From contig NC_059399.1 of the NCBI RefSeq assembly GCF_905220565.1, positions 7,657,501 through 7,721,500 on the forward strand: a DNA stretch of 64,000 nucleotides, in the 5' to 3' direction. The translations under genes were made by a program, and so were the position numbers. This DNA is from Melitaea cinxia (taxonomy: Eukaryota > Arthropoda > Insecta > Lepidoptera > Nymphalidae). The notes beneath the pieces were generated by a model, which had not been told where the DNA came from, did not search any database, and saw only the letters and a list, made by a program, of their open reading frames with translations. Shown piece by piece: positions 38,409 to 50,510 of the stretch (position 1 is its first letter; every line of letters starts with the position of its first letter).

Positions 38409-38489
38409 CTTGTCAGTTATTATTTCTCCCTCTTGACAAATTGCGTCGCTGACGGCAGTGGTTACGTCAGTCAAAATTTCCTCCAGTTC
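38409..38489 (-). CDS. Exon of F-BAR-like gene (residues 130-156)
   Basis: An 81-bp phase 0-0 exon of 27 codons lies between aatttcag and AAG|gtatg. It reads ELEEILTDVTTAV then SDAICQEGEIITDK. It directly continues the preceding LPTILQ helix with ELEEI, the usual sequence after that motif in F-BAR proteins (LP-x-L-x2-LQ-x-LEE). Too short to stand out as an open frame by itself; it was found from its splice sites and frame continuity. Confidence 0.88.
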
Positions 38490-38870
38490 CTGAAATTAAA
38501 GTACAGTAGTTAATTATACTCAACAAAACGTTATTTAAAAAAATATAACACAATTTTAATTAACTAGCTTTTTCGCAGCATTGTTCGCGTGTAAAGTTAT
38601 TATATTTACCGAAAGGCTCTTAAATATATTATCTTATTAATTATTTACCTTTATTTTTTATTAGTAGTTTAGCTTCATACATAGTATAGCTTAGTTTTAT
38701 GTTTCTAACTTATGAAACGTACGGATTTTTCATACAAACTTTTAACCTCTATTTTATTATTCTTTAAAACGTGACATATACAAATACTATAACACGTATT
38801 TTGTATTTATTCATTCAAAATACAAAAATGATGGAATGTCAACCCCACCATAATACAACACCACTTCATA

Positions 38871-38970
38871 CCGCCCCGGTGTAGTGTTGTGTGTAAGCGC
38901 CTTAAAACTGCGGGTTCGATTCTCGCTCGGCATAGATATTTGTATTTGTACAAATATTTGTTTTCGATCC
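38871..38970 (+). mobile_element. tRNA-like SINE head
   Basis: Contains a B-box-like gcgggttcgattctcgctcg after gtgtaagcgccttaaaact, then tttgtatttgtacaaatatt. It may be a third SINE family; a related weak copy (atgggtttgattcctgctca) lies at 41527. Confidence 0.45.
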
Positions 38971-39027
38971 ATTAGTATGTCTTTTTGAGTCTCCCCCGTT
39001 GTAGTAGACCCTTTTTTTATGTCACTA

Positions 39028-39415
39028 GGTCGGCAAACAAGCGTACGGCTCACCTGATGGTAAGCGATTACCGTAGCTTATAGACGCCTGCAACACCAGA
39101 AGCATCGCAAGCGCATTGCCGACCCAATCCCAAATCCCCCCAGGGGCTCTGGTCACCTTACTCACCAACAGGAATACAATACTGCTTGAAAACAGTGTTA
39201 TTTTGCTGTGATCTTCTGTAAGGTCGAGGTACTACCCCAGTCGGGCTGCTCCATATTTTAAGCAGGAAATTCCTGCTGTGCCCTATCTCAGTTAAATACA
39301 CCTAATAGCGATCCTCACTTATTGTAGAAAATGTATCCGCTAAGCTGTAGTAGAGAAGCTTGGTGTTAAGCTCTAACCCTTCTCATACACGGAGAAATAG
39401 ATGTTTACTGACTGA
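39028..39415 (+). repeat. 'aacaagcgtacggc' dispersed repeat, best copy
   Basis: Contains aacaagcgtacggctcacct, ccagaagcatcgcaagcgca, ctgtgatcttctgtaaggtc and cctgctgtgccctatctcag. After 39300 it continues with gatcctcactt and tggtgttaagctctaaccct, resembling the SINE body at 33240; either the two were adjacent insertions or they belong to one element. Confidence 0.65.
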
Positions 39416-41082
39416 ACCAAACAATCAAATGTGTAAATATTTGTGACGATAACTTTTTATATGAAAGTGGATTGAATAACTTAAAAAACTAAGGTTAAGA
39501 ATTAATTACTATTTTTTTTAATAACTTTAATATTTGTGTATAATAAATTATGATACATTTGTAATTTATTAGTAGCAACGGCTCTTCTCTCGAGAGTAGA
39601 CCGCTTGAAGATAATTTTGACTATATAGAAGTCTCCTTATTACGTTGTCCTAGGTGTAACGATTTAGGTAAAGTAGCTGCGTTTACTGCGCTATCTTGTC
39701 GTTTTAGGCAACGAAATTGTTCTCCATATAGTGAAACTCATGTTTTGGACCGTAAATGTAATCAAGTAAACTTTAAAGCGACAAGCAAAAGTTGTTTGTT
39801 GTGCACATATTTTTGTCACTGTAACTTATTTATTTATTCTGATTCGACCGGTTCATGATTTTATGTTGATAAATGGAATTATAAAATTAAATTAAAGCTA
39901 AACACCAGCATTTTATCGTAATCGCTTAAGCTGTTGTTATATATTACGACTACATATAAATAATTTGACACTTTTTAAGTGCAACGGACTGCCGAAGCTT
40001 TAAAAATAAAATTTATACGAAATGCAAAAAAAAAAAGAAATGTGTACGAGTACACTATAATAACACAAAGACGTCGGTATCAGGATGCATCTTGCATGAA
40101 ATTTGCTTTAAAGCGAGTAAATTTCTGTTTAATTAAAATCTATTCCTGTTTCTATTGTGCGCTTGAAGCCTTTCATATCCAGATAATAGGGTTGAAGAGA
40201 CTGGATGGAATCGTATAGGATAATATTTGTTTTATAATTCAACTGAGCCTGTGTTAACGAAACGATAAACTGCAAATGTTAATAAAATAAGATGTGGTGC
40301 AATTGCAAACGAACAATATACCACAAAAACAAAATATTTTGCAAGAATATGACATGCTTATTTGAAATTTTGATTTTTTGTTTTCAGAAACATTAAGTTT
40401 ATTGTTTTTCTTCCCTACTTTGTACGAATAAGCGTAATGCAAATAATTGTCGACAAAAAATGGAAATGGTATTTTTTGGTTAAGTCTCAAACTAGGCGTG
40501 CGTAACTTATCAGCTTTCCAATTTATACTAAAAATACATTGGAATGACTTCTTAAATATATTGAGTCAAGGACTATGTTTAGAAGTTTTTGATAACCCCG
40601 AAAACTTAAATCTGACACCTCTTCTTTTATTCTTACTATTACGACTGCTACTGATAAATGTAGCTTTTTGGAGTATCTGTAGCGTCGACGGTATGCCATG
40701 ATAATTACGACCAACTCTCTTGAAATTCACATTTACTCGAGACAAGGCCCGTTTGCAAGAGTAATGTAATTAGCGTCGCATAAGCTAGAAGTCAGGCTAA
40801 TTTAGCATAAGTTGACGTAGAAATGTAATAAAATATGAGCTCCTTCAATATTAAATTGTTTTTTGAAGTTTATTGAAGTTTACACTTTAAGAATCGATTT
40901 TCATAATAGGCCCCCGGTATGGAAAAATATGAAAAGTAAAATCTACTGTACGAATGACCTCGTTACGTTTTTGTTACCGCCATCTACCCAATATGTCTCC
41001 AATAGTTGGCGTTATTTGATTCGATTATTTACCATTTGATATGGTATATTTTCCTTAGACTAATAATTATTATTATAGAAAC

Positions 41083-41190
41083 AGTGTTATTTAGCTATGA
41101 TCTTCTATAAGGTCGAGGCTCGTCCCAGTCGGGTTGCTTTATATTTTGGTCGGGAAATTTCCTGCCATACCCTAACTCGGTTAAATTTTT
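41083..41190 (+). repeat. 'aacaagcgtacggc' repeat, 3' part
   Basis: Contains acagtgttatttagctatga, tcttctataaggtcgaggct and tcctgccataccctaactcg, the last third of the family at 39028. Confidence 0.6.
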
Positions 41191-41579
41191 AATTGAACTT
41201 GTCAACTGATAATAAATTCGTTTCGAATATTATATCAATTCTGTTTTGTAACGTGTTTTAAGATATTTCGTCAAATACGAATCCATTTAATCACAAAGTT
41301 TATTGTAGAAGTTAAATTTCAAAATTACTTGTTTGTAATGTATTGTATTTTATGTTTATTTTGCTTCGGATGGAACTTTTGCTCAAGACATACAAATAAC
41401 TTGTTGAGAAGTTTAAAGTACGTTGTACAATAATAGAACAAGCTGAAGATTTAATATTCTATTTATGAAAGTTAACGAGTACATATTCAACAAAGTTTGG
41501 TGTCCGTGCTTGTGTTACCCGTACTCATATGTATGGGTTTGATTCCTGCTCAAAGTGAATATATATATTTGCAACTAAA

Positions 41580-41700
41580 TCATTACGTCATATTGTGCAA
41601 ACTCAAGATCGATTGGGTGGTGTTTAGGAAATTTTACGATGTTTTCTTGTATTCCTTAGAGTTTGAAGACAAAATCCTTCGAATATTATATATTGCCATT
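41580..41700 (+). mobile_element. Short RTE reverse transcriptase fragment
   Basis: Translation CKLKIDWVVFRKFYDVFLYS aligns by eye with RIQLKWVAFGEFCDVFSSSL of the RTE remnant at 62070-62130. Only about 100 bp are recognisable. A tRNA-like SINE head precedes it. Confidence 0.5.
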
Positions 41701-42837
41701 TGATATTGCCAGCGTGTGCCAGATGGCGTACGGCTGTAAATGTAAGTCATCATGTCATATAGGTTCCATGTAATGAAAAAGGAATCTTGAAATTATTTTT
41801 TTATCAAGTGGTACAGACCCATTCGTTTCATGGGAAAATTCATAAAAATCAATATTACTAACGGCTGTGAGTTTACACAAACAATCTAAATATTTATTTC
41901 GACATTTGCTCCTTTGAAACGTAACAAAATATTTGTAAAGGAAGAATGAAAACAGCTCAAGGGTAGGTACATATCAAATATTTATAAATTGGTATCAACT
42001 CTTGATCCGTATACATAATATGAATGAAATAATTCGAAATAATCGAAAGGTATCTAGTATTATAAACCCTTGTTTACTTGGTAAATTAATTGTTTTTTAA
42101 GCCTACAAAAAAGTTGACTAAAGAAATACTAAGTAAAATATCACATACAGATATAGGATATAGGACGCTGTTATTGTATAATGTCACTTCACAGTCATTG
42201 TCCAAAAAAATAAAGAAAAATATAATAAATCATAAAATTAATAATAAATAATAATAAAAAGAAAAATAAAATAAAATGTCAAGAAATGCAATAAAGATTA
42301 ATACACAACAAAAATGATTATATTAACCGTGTGGGTTACAGGAGTTCTGGCAATAAATAAAAATTTTGATATACTAGCTGACCCGGCAAACGTTTTGCAT
42401 TATATATATGGGCCCCGCAGTTTCACCCGCGTTGATTTGAGAAAAAAATAGCTTGAAATTGAAGAAAAATTTACCGACTATCAATCATGTTGACTTAGTT
42501 TCAAAATTAATGCCGTCATATATATAATTTAATAATTAATTAATTTACAAAAAGAAAAGTGACAAAATAATTTTTTTAGCTACGGATGCCCGTAGAGCAA
42601 GCAATTATCTATAAAATGATATATAATTTATGTGGAGTAATTGTGAGGTTTTTCTATAAAGGGATGCAAACATCTTAACCTTAGTGTATTAATATATATG
42701 ATTATGAAAATTTAGGGTTGTATGAATTTTTCAATGCCAAATTACAATTTTAAAAAAAGTATTGAGGTTGGTTTTATAATTTAGGGGTTAAAAAAATAGT
42801 TTATGACCGATTTTCAGACCTACCAAATATGCAAAAA

Positions 42838-43620
42838 ATAATTGTGTTTGCTCGCAAACGAAAAAAAAACCGACTTCAATTACATCGACGAGTAATACAA
42901 CGTAGATCGACGAAAAAATAGTCAAGTAACTGCGCGTTATCAAAGATTACTCAAAAAGTGGTTATCAGATCTCAATAAATTTATATGTGGCCACATGACA
43001 AACATCAGCTTTCGATTAAATTAAAAATTATTAAAATCGGTACACCCAGTAAAAAGTTATTGCGGATTTTCAAGAAGTTCCCTCAATTTCTCTGGGATCC
43101 AATCATCAGATCCTGGTTTCCTTATCATGGTACTAAACTAAGGATATCTTCTTTCCAACAAAAAAAGAATTATCAAAATCGGTATACCCAGTAAAAAGTT
43201 ATTGCGGATTTTCAAGAATTTCCATCAACTTCTCTGGGATTCCATCATCAGATCCTGGTTTCCTTATCATGGTATTAAACTTGGGATATCTCCTTTCCAA
43301 CAAAAAAAGAATTATCAAAATCGGTACATCCAGTAGAAAGTTATGCGGTATAATACAACGTAGGTCGACGAAAAAAGCGTCAAGTAAAAACGCATTATTA
43401 GATATAACTCGAAAAGTAGTTGTTAGAACTCAAATAAATTTAAATGGGACCAATTGGCACATACACCTTTCGATTAAAAGAAAATTTGTTGAAATCGCTC
43501 CACCCAGTCAAAAGTTCTGATGTAACAACATACATAAAAAAAAAAACAAAAAATACAGTCGAATTGAGAACCTCCTCCTTTTTTGGAAGTCGGTTAAAAA
43601 ATCACAAGAATCGGTCAAGT
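42838..43620 (-). repeat. 'accgacttcaaaaaagg' repeat with 142-bp internal tandem duplication
   Basis: Minus-oriented copy: tgtttgctcgcaaacg at the left, ctccttttttggaagtcggt at the right. Inside, the segment holding atcaaaatcggta and ctctgggatt...cagatcctggtttcctta recurs at 43027, 43169 and 43311, an exact spacing of 142 bp each. Overlapping plus-strand frames reflect this duplication. Confidence 0.7.
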
Positions 43621-44303
43621 CGTTTCGGAGGATTTTGGCCCCTCATACTGTGGCACGCGAATTTTATATATTAGGTAACGTATTAATTATAATATAAAAA
43701 AATATATTAAATTTTGAAAGTATATTTAGATATGTAAATTCCTGTATTGTATTCCATTCATCTTGATTGACAGATTTATTTTACGAGTCGTGTTTCAGAT
43801 GTTCTTTGGGTTTTACATTATTTTTCAGCAAATTGTTCCATTATTTACTTGAAACCAGAGTAAATAGATCGACTGAAAACGTTTTTGTTTTATTTCGATA
43901 GACTGTGAAATACTAATCTGAAACATTAAAAATAGTGAGAGTTTGCTTAAAATAAATAAAAACGTAACAGATTTTGTGAGATAAATAAAATATTCAGCTA
44001 ATTTATTGTAAAAAAAATGCTTTTAATGAAGTGTGTGAAATATAATATAATACAAAATAAATACATAAATATAAAATGTATACATACGAACAAGGTCGTC
44101 TTGTCCTAATGTGTTATAAACTAAAGCCTGCTGATATACCTATTTTTGTTTTGTACTCGTATATTAGACTATGACCCCACAACCCTAGAGCAGGAAACAG
44201 GATACTGCCGATTAGTTAGTACAATATTAAAATAAACTTTATTTGAAATTTATAGTACGATATCTGTACGAATATTTATTATTTTTTTATTAATAAATCT
44301 CAC

Positions 44304-44468
44304 CTGTAATATCGTCGGTAATGTGTGCTTATGGTATTGCTCTATCATGGCGTTGGTAGCAGTCAGCTGTTGCACGTAGTTATTGTGCGAATCGTAATAC
44401 GTAGCGAGGTTCGTCGGATTGGAATTATTGCAGTAGTTTAGAAACGCTGTTCGGTAGTCTTGCCGACT
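44304..44468 (-). CDS. Exon of F-BAR-like gene (residues 75-129)
   Basis: A 165-bp phase 0-0 exon, bounded by tttcag and CAG|gtgag, encodes exactly 55 codons. It starts SRQDYRTAFLNYC and ends in a helix with YVQQLTATNAMIEQYH and HTLPTILQ. This fits the F-BAR helix consensus (Y-x2-L-x3-N-x3-x-YH-x3-LP-x-IL), which in Fes, Fer and the CIP4 group forms the long dimer-packing helix. It is the strongest domain evidence in the gene. The 13.1-kb intron before it is full of transposon fragments. Both borders and the reading frame agree with the flanking exons, so coding status is secure. Which F-BAR subfamily it belongs to is not settled. Confidence 0.9.
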
Positions 44469-44814
44469 CTGAAATGGAAATATTATCATATTAAAATATG
44501 TTTATGTCTATTTCGAAGTAATTTTAAATATATGGTTTCATTTAATGGCGTATATAACGATCAAAGACTTTGAAAGGAAACCGGTCACATGCAAATTGTT
44601 TCAGCATATTTAATTATTATTCTATTGACAAAACCTTTTATGCAAGCTTAAATATAAATTAAGGAGGTTTTATTTCCAAGAAAATTAAACAAAAAATATT
44701 AAATAAAATTATTATTAACAACGTTTATATTTAATTTATAAATTAATTAGCAAGGCCCCGCGGTTTCAATCGCGATAATTTAAGAAAAAATTATACAAAA
44801 ATATTATATAGTAT

Positions 44815-45480
44815 ATAGATAGCAGGACTTAGTAACATTCCTAAGGGAGTTGCTGGATCTCCTACTGGGCGCGTCCCCAGGTGGCGGATAGGGGAACGCC
44901 ACTCGCCTGCGAGTGGTAGGGGCCTTGCGGACGGACCTCCGCGGACCAAAATCAGTAGAGGGACGGGGCGGGTGGATTCGCTCGCCCGCGCTGTAGCGCG
45001 GCCGGGTCGTGTAGGGCTCCCTAGAGCTTTGCGCGGTTGCTCGGTGCGATCCGGCGGACCTGTGGGGTCAGCTGGGGTGGACATGGAGTTACGGTTCTGG
45101 TTTTATCAGAGTGGACCCGTGAGCGCACTGGTGTGACGCGGCGGGTGGGTTCGCTCGTTCGCCCTTTAGCGGGAAAGCGCGGTCTGCCGGCCGGGTTATA
45201 CTGGCTCCCTGGAGCTTGCTTGGTTGCTCGATACAACCCGGCAGACCTGTTGCATTAGGGCCGGGCTGTGCTGGCTCCCTGGAACTTGCTTGGTTGTTGA
45301 TGCAGTCCGGCGGACCCGTAGGGTGTTTGCCGGGTCGTGCTGGGCTCCCTGGAGCTTTGCTTAGTTGCTCAATGAGATCCGGCGTTGGAGGTCAAGCCTG
45401 TCTGGCTTTGAGGTGGGACGCTTTTGGACCCTATGTCCCAATTCTGCAGACGGTAGACTGGTCCGGTTGAGCGTCCCTTA
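44815..45480. repeat. GC-rich block with 70-bp tandem units
   Basis: About 660 bp of very GC-rich sequence in an AT-rich intron. The module ggctccctggagcttgcttg with a preceding gccgggt and a following 'cggcggacc' recurs at 45203, 45273 and 45343 (70-bp period), with an earlier relative at 45015. The left part has ccccaggtggcggatagggg. Open frames occur on both strands but share no family feature. It may be the 5' or 3' UTR of an unidentified retroelement. Confidence 0.6.
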
Positions 45481-45610
45481 ATTGGGGTGGCCTTTTAAAT
45501 ACATGCCGAATGATAGATGACGAACACGAAATACATACACACAACACATAATTTTAGCACACCACCATATATTTTATGTTATTCATGGTACAATATGAAT
45601 CAGTTGGTTT

Positions 45611-45743
45611 TTGTGTGTGTCTGTGTTCGCGTGCACCCGTGCTTTTGCGCGTGTGTGTGTATGTGTGAGAGAGTGCGTGCGTGCGTGCGTGCGTGCGTAC
45701 GTGCGCGCGCGCGCGCGCTTGTGTATGTGTGTGTGTGTGTGTG
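45611..45743. repeat. (GT)n/(GCGT)n/(GC)n alternating tract
   Basis: About 130 bp of mostly alternating purine-pyrimidine, including gcgtgcgtgcgtgcgtgcgt and a pure gcgcgcgcgcgcgcg run near 45703. Frames across it encode only CV, RA or TH runs and are not genes. Confidence 0.85.
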
Positions 45744-46340
45744 GTATTTATACAAGATTTAAATTTGATGTTATTCATTGTAGTGATATTCACTGTAGTT
45801 CTCACTTGTTAAGAAAATGGTTGCAAATTCAGTTAGATACGAGTGTAAAAGATAAAAAAGTGTGCTTGGCGTACCGCATATATGTCGGCGATACGCCAGA
45901 GTTTCCACGCTCAGACTACATTACACTGAAATAACACACTATTTCTTACTTTATTTATGCACAATTGCCCGTATAGAACAGAACGATCTTTACTTAAATC
46001 AACCACTATTATAGTTTCCTTATAATAGACATCAAATACAACTTCTTTCAAAACAAAAAAATAAAGTTAGGTATTGTAAAATAATTCTTAAAAGACAGCC
46101 TATAAGACATATTTATAATAAATGTTTCAATGATTTTAAACAACTTCAAATGATTTATAATAATACAAAGGATTAAAATAAAACATCAAACGTTTCCAAA
46201 ACCTTCAAACAGTCGAAACAGTGTCTATTAAATATCAGATTTCAATAAATAACGGTTTTATGTTCGCAAATAACTTATATATTTCATGAAATATATAAAT
46301 CTTAATCATTGGCGATTTGCAACCATATATAAATTCATTT

Positions 46341-46356
46341 GTGTGTGTGTGTGTGT

Positions 46357-46388
<32 letters not shown>
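46341..46388. repeat. (GT)n microsatellite
   Basis: About 24 GT dinucleotides with one AT interruption. Confidence 0.9.
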
Positions 46389-47140
46389 TTGTGAACAGAA
46401 CAGTCATTATATTAGTAATATAAAATAATATATTATTCAGCCTTGTTTATTGTAACTTTATACTGTTTCTATTCTAGTAGTAAACATTGTTGACTAAAAT
46501 CTGTTACAGTTGAAAAATATATTCGATGACGAAAGGCTAAACTTTCCAATATAGAGAAGAAAAACAAAGAAACTGGAGGCATCATTAATTGGAGTAGAAA
46601 ATCATTCTGAATACGATAATTTAATTTTTAAATATCTTATCAGAGATTTTGCGAATCTTATAAAACTTTAATGAAATTTTTTAAAGTGATAATATTTATT
46701 ACTGTTAGATGTACAATATAAGTATGACTTATGCAAACCAATACAAATTTTATACTCGTTTTTCAAATTAAATTTCATGTTTTTCATACATTTAGATTCC
46801 AAAATCCAATTAATCATGTTAATATAGTCTCGAATAAAATGATAAGATATTTTGGTTGCTTATAAAAGAAGATTTTCTCTCAATAAAAAGAAACATAAAT
46901 ATTGGGTACTCAAATCTAATCCTAAGAAAGCATTTCAGAGACTACGGCTTAGATGAAGGACCCCTTAAAATTTATAGCATCGTATTTAGTTCTCAATTTA
47001 TTATTTACATCTCATTTTGAATTTAATTTCGTTATTCATCGATTACGCTTTCAAGACACTTACTTTAAAAGTAATTTAAATGTGATGGAAATTAGGTTGA
47101 ATATATTTACTAATTTCATAAGATTGAATATATTACTGAC

Positions 47141-47300
47141 GACTCATTGGCGTAACGGTCACAGCACTGGTTTGTGGCTGTTGCGCTGGCGGTTGTCGGT
47201 TCGATCCCCGCACATGACGAACATTTGTATCTGCCATATATATGTTTGCCATGTCTAAGTATTTGTGCAGTCCTTGTGCGTCTTTCCACCGTGCTCCGTG
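47141..47300 (+). mobile_element. tRNA-derived SINE, head and short body
   Basis: Contains ctcattggcgtaacggtcac and ggttcgatccccgcacatga, matching the head at 33075, then tttgtgcagtccttgtgcg. The rest of the SINE body is absent and unrelated GC-rich sequence follows. Confidence 0.65.
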
Positions 47301-47645
47301 CACTGTGCACGAGCTAAAAGAAGGATCGAAAAGGTTGAGCAGTTCTTTATTGTAGATGTTGGGGTCCTAGCAGCCAACCCACATAATTCTGCCACGTGGT
47401 ATCACCGGCAACAACGGCAACAACGGCACGTGTCTGCCACGCCAAGGACCCCAACAAAATCGCACCCTGAACCTGACCGAGGCTGAAGACAAAGGAAAAG
47501 GAAGGAGCCGCACAACACCAGCGCTTATATAGTGCTGAGCCTAATCTACACCGCGAACCCCACCAATGGTTGCTTACGCAGCCCTACATCACACGAAATA
47601 CGCTAATAGCGAAACGCCTAGCAATAAGATAATGGCGGTCGGATA
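47300..47645. other. GC-rich unexplained block after SINE head
   Basis: Moderately GC-rich non-repetitive sequence with a short internal repeat (ggcaacaacggcaacaacgg near 47408). No motif links it to a known family. It begins where the SINE copy at 47141 breaks off, so it may be the body of another element. Confidence 0.4.
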
Positions 47646-48324
47646 GTGAAATACTATCATTTTTTAGTTTTATTTATACTTTTAACATCATATTATTTAA
47701 TTTTACACAGCCTTAAATTAAATATACAATTTTAAACAAATAAAAAAAAAAATACGTATGTCACAAACACAATAACCTTATAATGATACTCAAATCTTCA
47801 TGTATTTAAAATAATGTAAAAAGACATCGTTTTGCTAAAAAATATATATACATAGATATCTTATATTAAACGCTATAATGAGTAATTATATTTTTAAGTA
47901 AGGTCAAACTTCCCTTGAAAATGTTTTTATTAATTATAAGCTACATTTTTTGGTTCAGAAATTTCATGAATTTTGTTAATTATATTAACATGACACAAAA
48001 ATTTTCAAATTTCTGAATTAATTAATAATTGAAGTTAATTTCACGAGTCCGTCAAAGCTATTTCGTAATTGATATAGCTAATTGTTAGCAAAATTGCGAA
48101 TGTTACCTTTGGTGAAATAGCGGCAAACTAAAATATTAGTAACAGTTAACGATACTGTATATTGGTCTACTTTTGATCTAAAAACCGACAATTACGGGTA
48201 GTAAGTGATAGGCGAATGATCAAACGATATTATCGAAGGCCGATAATGTAATCATCACAAATTTGTCGGTTTAGGCTTATTGATGTACTAAATAGAACGT
48301 AAATAGTCTGTTTATATACATACA

Positions 48325-48504
48325 CTAGCTGTGTCCGCGACTTCGTCCGCATGGAATTTAACAAAAAAGTTATTGTTCAGTTCTCAGAGCTATAAAATAT
48401 AAATTTTTAAAATGAAAGTAGCCTAAGTTACTCCTTATTAAATCAGCTATCTTCCACTGAAAGTCCCGTCAAAATCGGTGCAGCCGTTTCAGAGATTAGC
48501 TGGA

Positions 48505-48541
<37 letters not shown>

Positions 48542-48639
48542 AATTGTAAAAAATATTATTTTGGTATATGTACCGTGTATACATCCATATGCAATTATTA
48601 AGAAGCGATTATTTTAATATTACAAAGAGACACTCCAAC

Positions 48640-48640
<1 letters not shown>
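48325..48640 (+). repeat. 'gtgtccgcgacttcg' dispersed repeat
   Basis: Contains tagctgtgtccgcgacttcg, aagtcccgtcaaaatcggtg, an expanded (cagacaga)n at 48505-48537, and tgtatacatccatatgcaat. An (AT)n tract of about 75 bp follows directly and has grown at the 3' end. Confidence 0.7.

Positions 48641-48642
<2 letters not shown>

Positions 48643-48717
<75 letters not shown>
48643..48717. repeat. (AT)n microsatellite
   Basis: About 37 uninterrupted AT dinucleotides following a dispersed-repeat 3' end. Confidence 0.95.
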
Positions 48718-48718
<1 letters not shown>

Positions 48719-49139
48719 ATTTACTTATAATTATCTTATTGCAATTAATTAAAATTATATTATATTATTATTTATTTATCTATTTTAATTATTAATTATC
48801 TTATCATTATTATTATATATATTTATATATATGTATACATACATATATACGTAACAGTAAGGAAAATTTTATTTACAATCAAATAATAAAGGTTGAAAAT
48901 TATAAAAATATTTTGTCATAACGTCTAAAAATATTTTAGGAGTATTATATAAGCCCGTTGGACTGCCATAGGCTGAGCTGATTAAGGCAGATATTTTTAT
49001 GACATCGATTAAAAAATGTTTGCTGTTGTTTGTAACAAATCTTACGGCATCACTCTGGTTTTATTTCCTAATACGGTTATTCGTATTATAATAAAGATAA
49101 CGTAATAAATAAAACCTGCAGCGTCACTAAAATATAGAG

Positions 49140-49460
49140 AGAAAAACTTGTCGTGACACAAAACAATGGAGAGAAATATGACCGGCTTCAAACATTTGGA
49201 CAAATATCTAGCACTACGAAAATTAGAGAAAGTTACCGATATACTCAAGCGGATCGATCAACAGAAGTGGAGATGGGAAGGATGCAGTTAAAGTGTTACA
49301 TCTACGAGATGACCAAAAAGAAACGAGGACGACAACAAATAAGATGGGAAGACGAAATTAAACTGACAGCAGACTGACGCAGACTGAAGAAGGATAGATC
49401 AAGAGAGATAACAGTGGAGATCGTTGCTAGAGGCCTTTACTAATAGGCACGTCGAACTAA
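49140..49460 (+). mobile_element. RTE-like reverse transcriptase C-terminal fragment
   Basis: Plus-strand translation gives KKKRGRQQIRWEDEIKLTAD, matching the GRP-x-RW-x-D-I/D-E-I-K module near the C-terminus of RTE-type reverse transcriptases. It is followed by a decayed tail with stops. Only the last part of an element is present. Confidence 0.6.
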
Positions 49461-50354
49461 AGATACCTTTTATAGTAGTATTTGTATAAATATATCTTAT
49501 ATAGTAGTATTATATTTTAGTTGTTACTGTATTTTCAGAATAAATGGCTTTAATAAAACTAATAACTACTCTACATATTAATTGTTTGTTGTCTATATTA
49601 ATCTATTAATTAATGTGTTAATCAAATGCTCAAACGTAATCTTCGATACCTGTGGGCAAATGTCTGTAATGGTATTCCGTTTGCCTGTGGCCGCTCTGAC
49701 TGTCTCGAACAAGGGTAAGACTATATGAACGTCTTCAAAGTATAATAGGGCGGGGTAAAAAGCTTCGTATTTTTTTAGTAAAAAGTTGCAATATCTTTTT
49801 GGCTGTATTGTTTCGTTGTATTGTGAAAGATTGTATAGATTGTGTCGTAAAAAGATGGAATTTTAAAAATGAAATTAAAAAGTAAAAAACAGTTTCTCGC
49901 CACTTTTAATTTGTTTCTCTGCCCGAAAAAAGTCGGTACATGTTAAAGTTTTACTTGTCGTTTGTGGATCTAATGCATTGTCAGTAAGAGTGGCACAAAA
50001 TTGGTTTAAGAGTTTTCAGTCAGGAAATTTTGATGTCAAAGATATATTTCCTATCTGGTCGTTCAGTTACGGATAAACGGTATAAAGCAGTGATGACCCA
50101 TTTGAAAAAGGCTGGCTATAAAAAAAAGGTGGATGTATGTGTACTACATGAACTCACTGAAAGAAATCTAACTACCCTGTACTCATTTGCAATTCTCTCT
50201 TAAGACGTAATGATACCAAACCATTTTTGAAGAGATTGATGACGAAAAGTGAATTAATCACCTGCGATAAGTATGTAAGAAAGAGATAAAAGGTTGGTCA
50301 AGCTACACAGGCTATCGCAACCCGGGTTGACACGCAATATGGGATGATGTTGAG

Positions 50355-50470
50355 ATTATGGTTTCAGCGTGGTGACTATTGGCACCATGATTTCACGCCA
50401 TTTTTGTGAACTTGGGCAGGCCCATGTCCAGCAGTGGAATGCGATAGGCTGAAGTGGTGAAGTGAGTTTA
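50355..50470 (+). mobile_element. RTE-type 3' end inserted in the mariner
   Basis: Contains cagcgtggtgactattggca, gcccatgtccagcagtggaa and gataggctgaagtggtgaag, the 3' half of the family. It sits between the two halves of a mariner transposase remnant. Confidence 0.65.
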
Positions 50471-50510
50471 TGGTTGAATTGGAAGGCTATCATTCATCAT
50501 GAGCTTTTAT

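Larger units (their letters stand above)
35422..44303 (-). other. Introns between exons 35236, 38409 and 44304
   Basis: Two phase-0 introns. Repeats seen: the 'accgacttcaaaaaagg' family (35625-36085; minus copy with internal duplication 42838-43620), an inverted pair of RTE-type pieces (36900-37112), a tRNA-like SINE head (38871-38970), the 'aacaagcgtacggctcacc' repeat (39028-39300, part at 41083-41190) and a short RTE coding fragment (41580-41690). The rest, such as 37120-38400 and 39420-41080, is AT-rich with nothing nameable. Confidence 0.7.

Noticed and set aside
44791..45470. Several frames on both strands in the GC-rich block
   Set aside because: GC-rich sequence has few stops; the frames are mutually overlapping and show no domain or splice support.
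45517..45934. Overlapping frames on both strands with Cys/Val and Thr/His runs
   Set aside because: They are translations of the (GT)n/(GC)n tract.
48568..48795. Frame made of IY repeats
   Set aside because: It is a translation of the (AT)n microsatellite.
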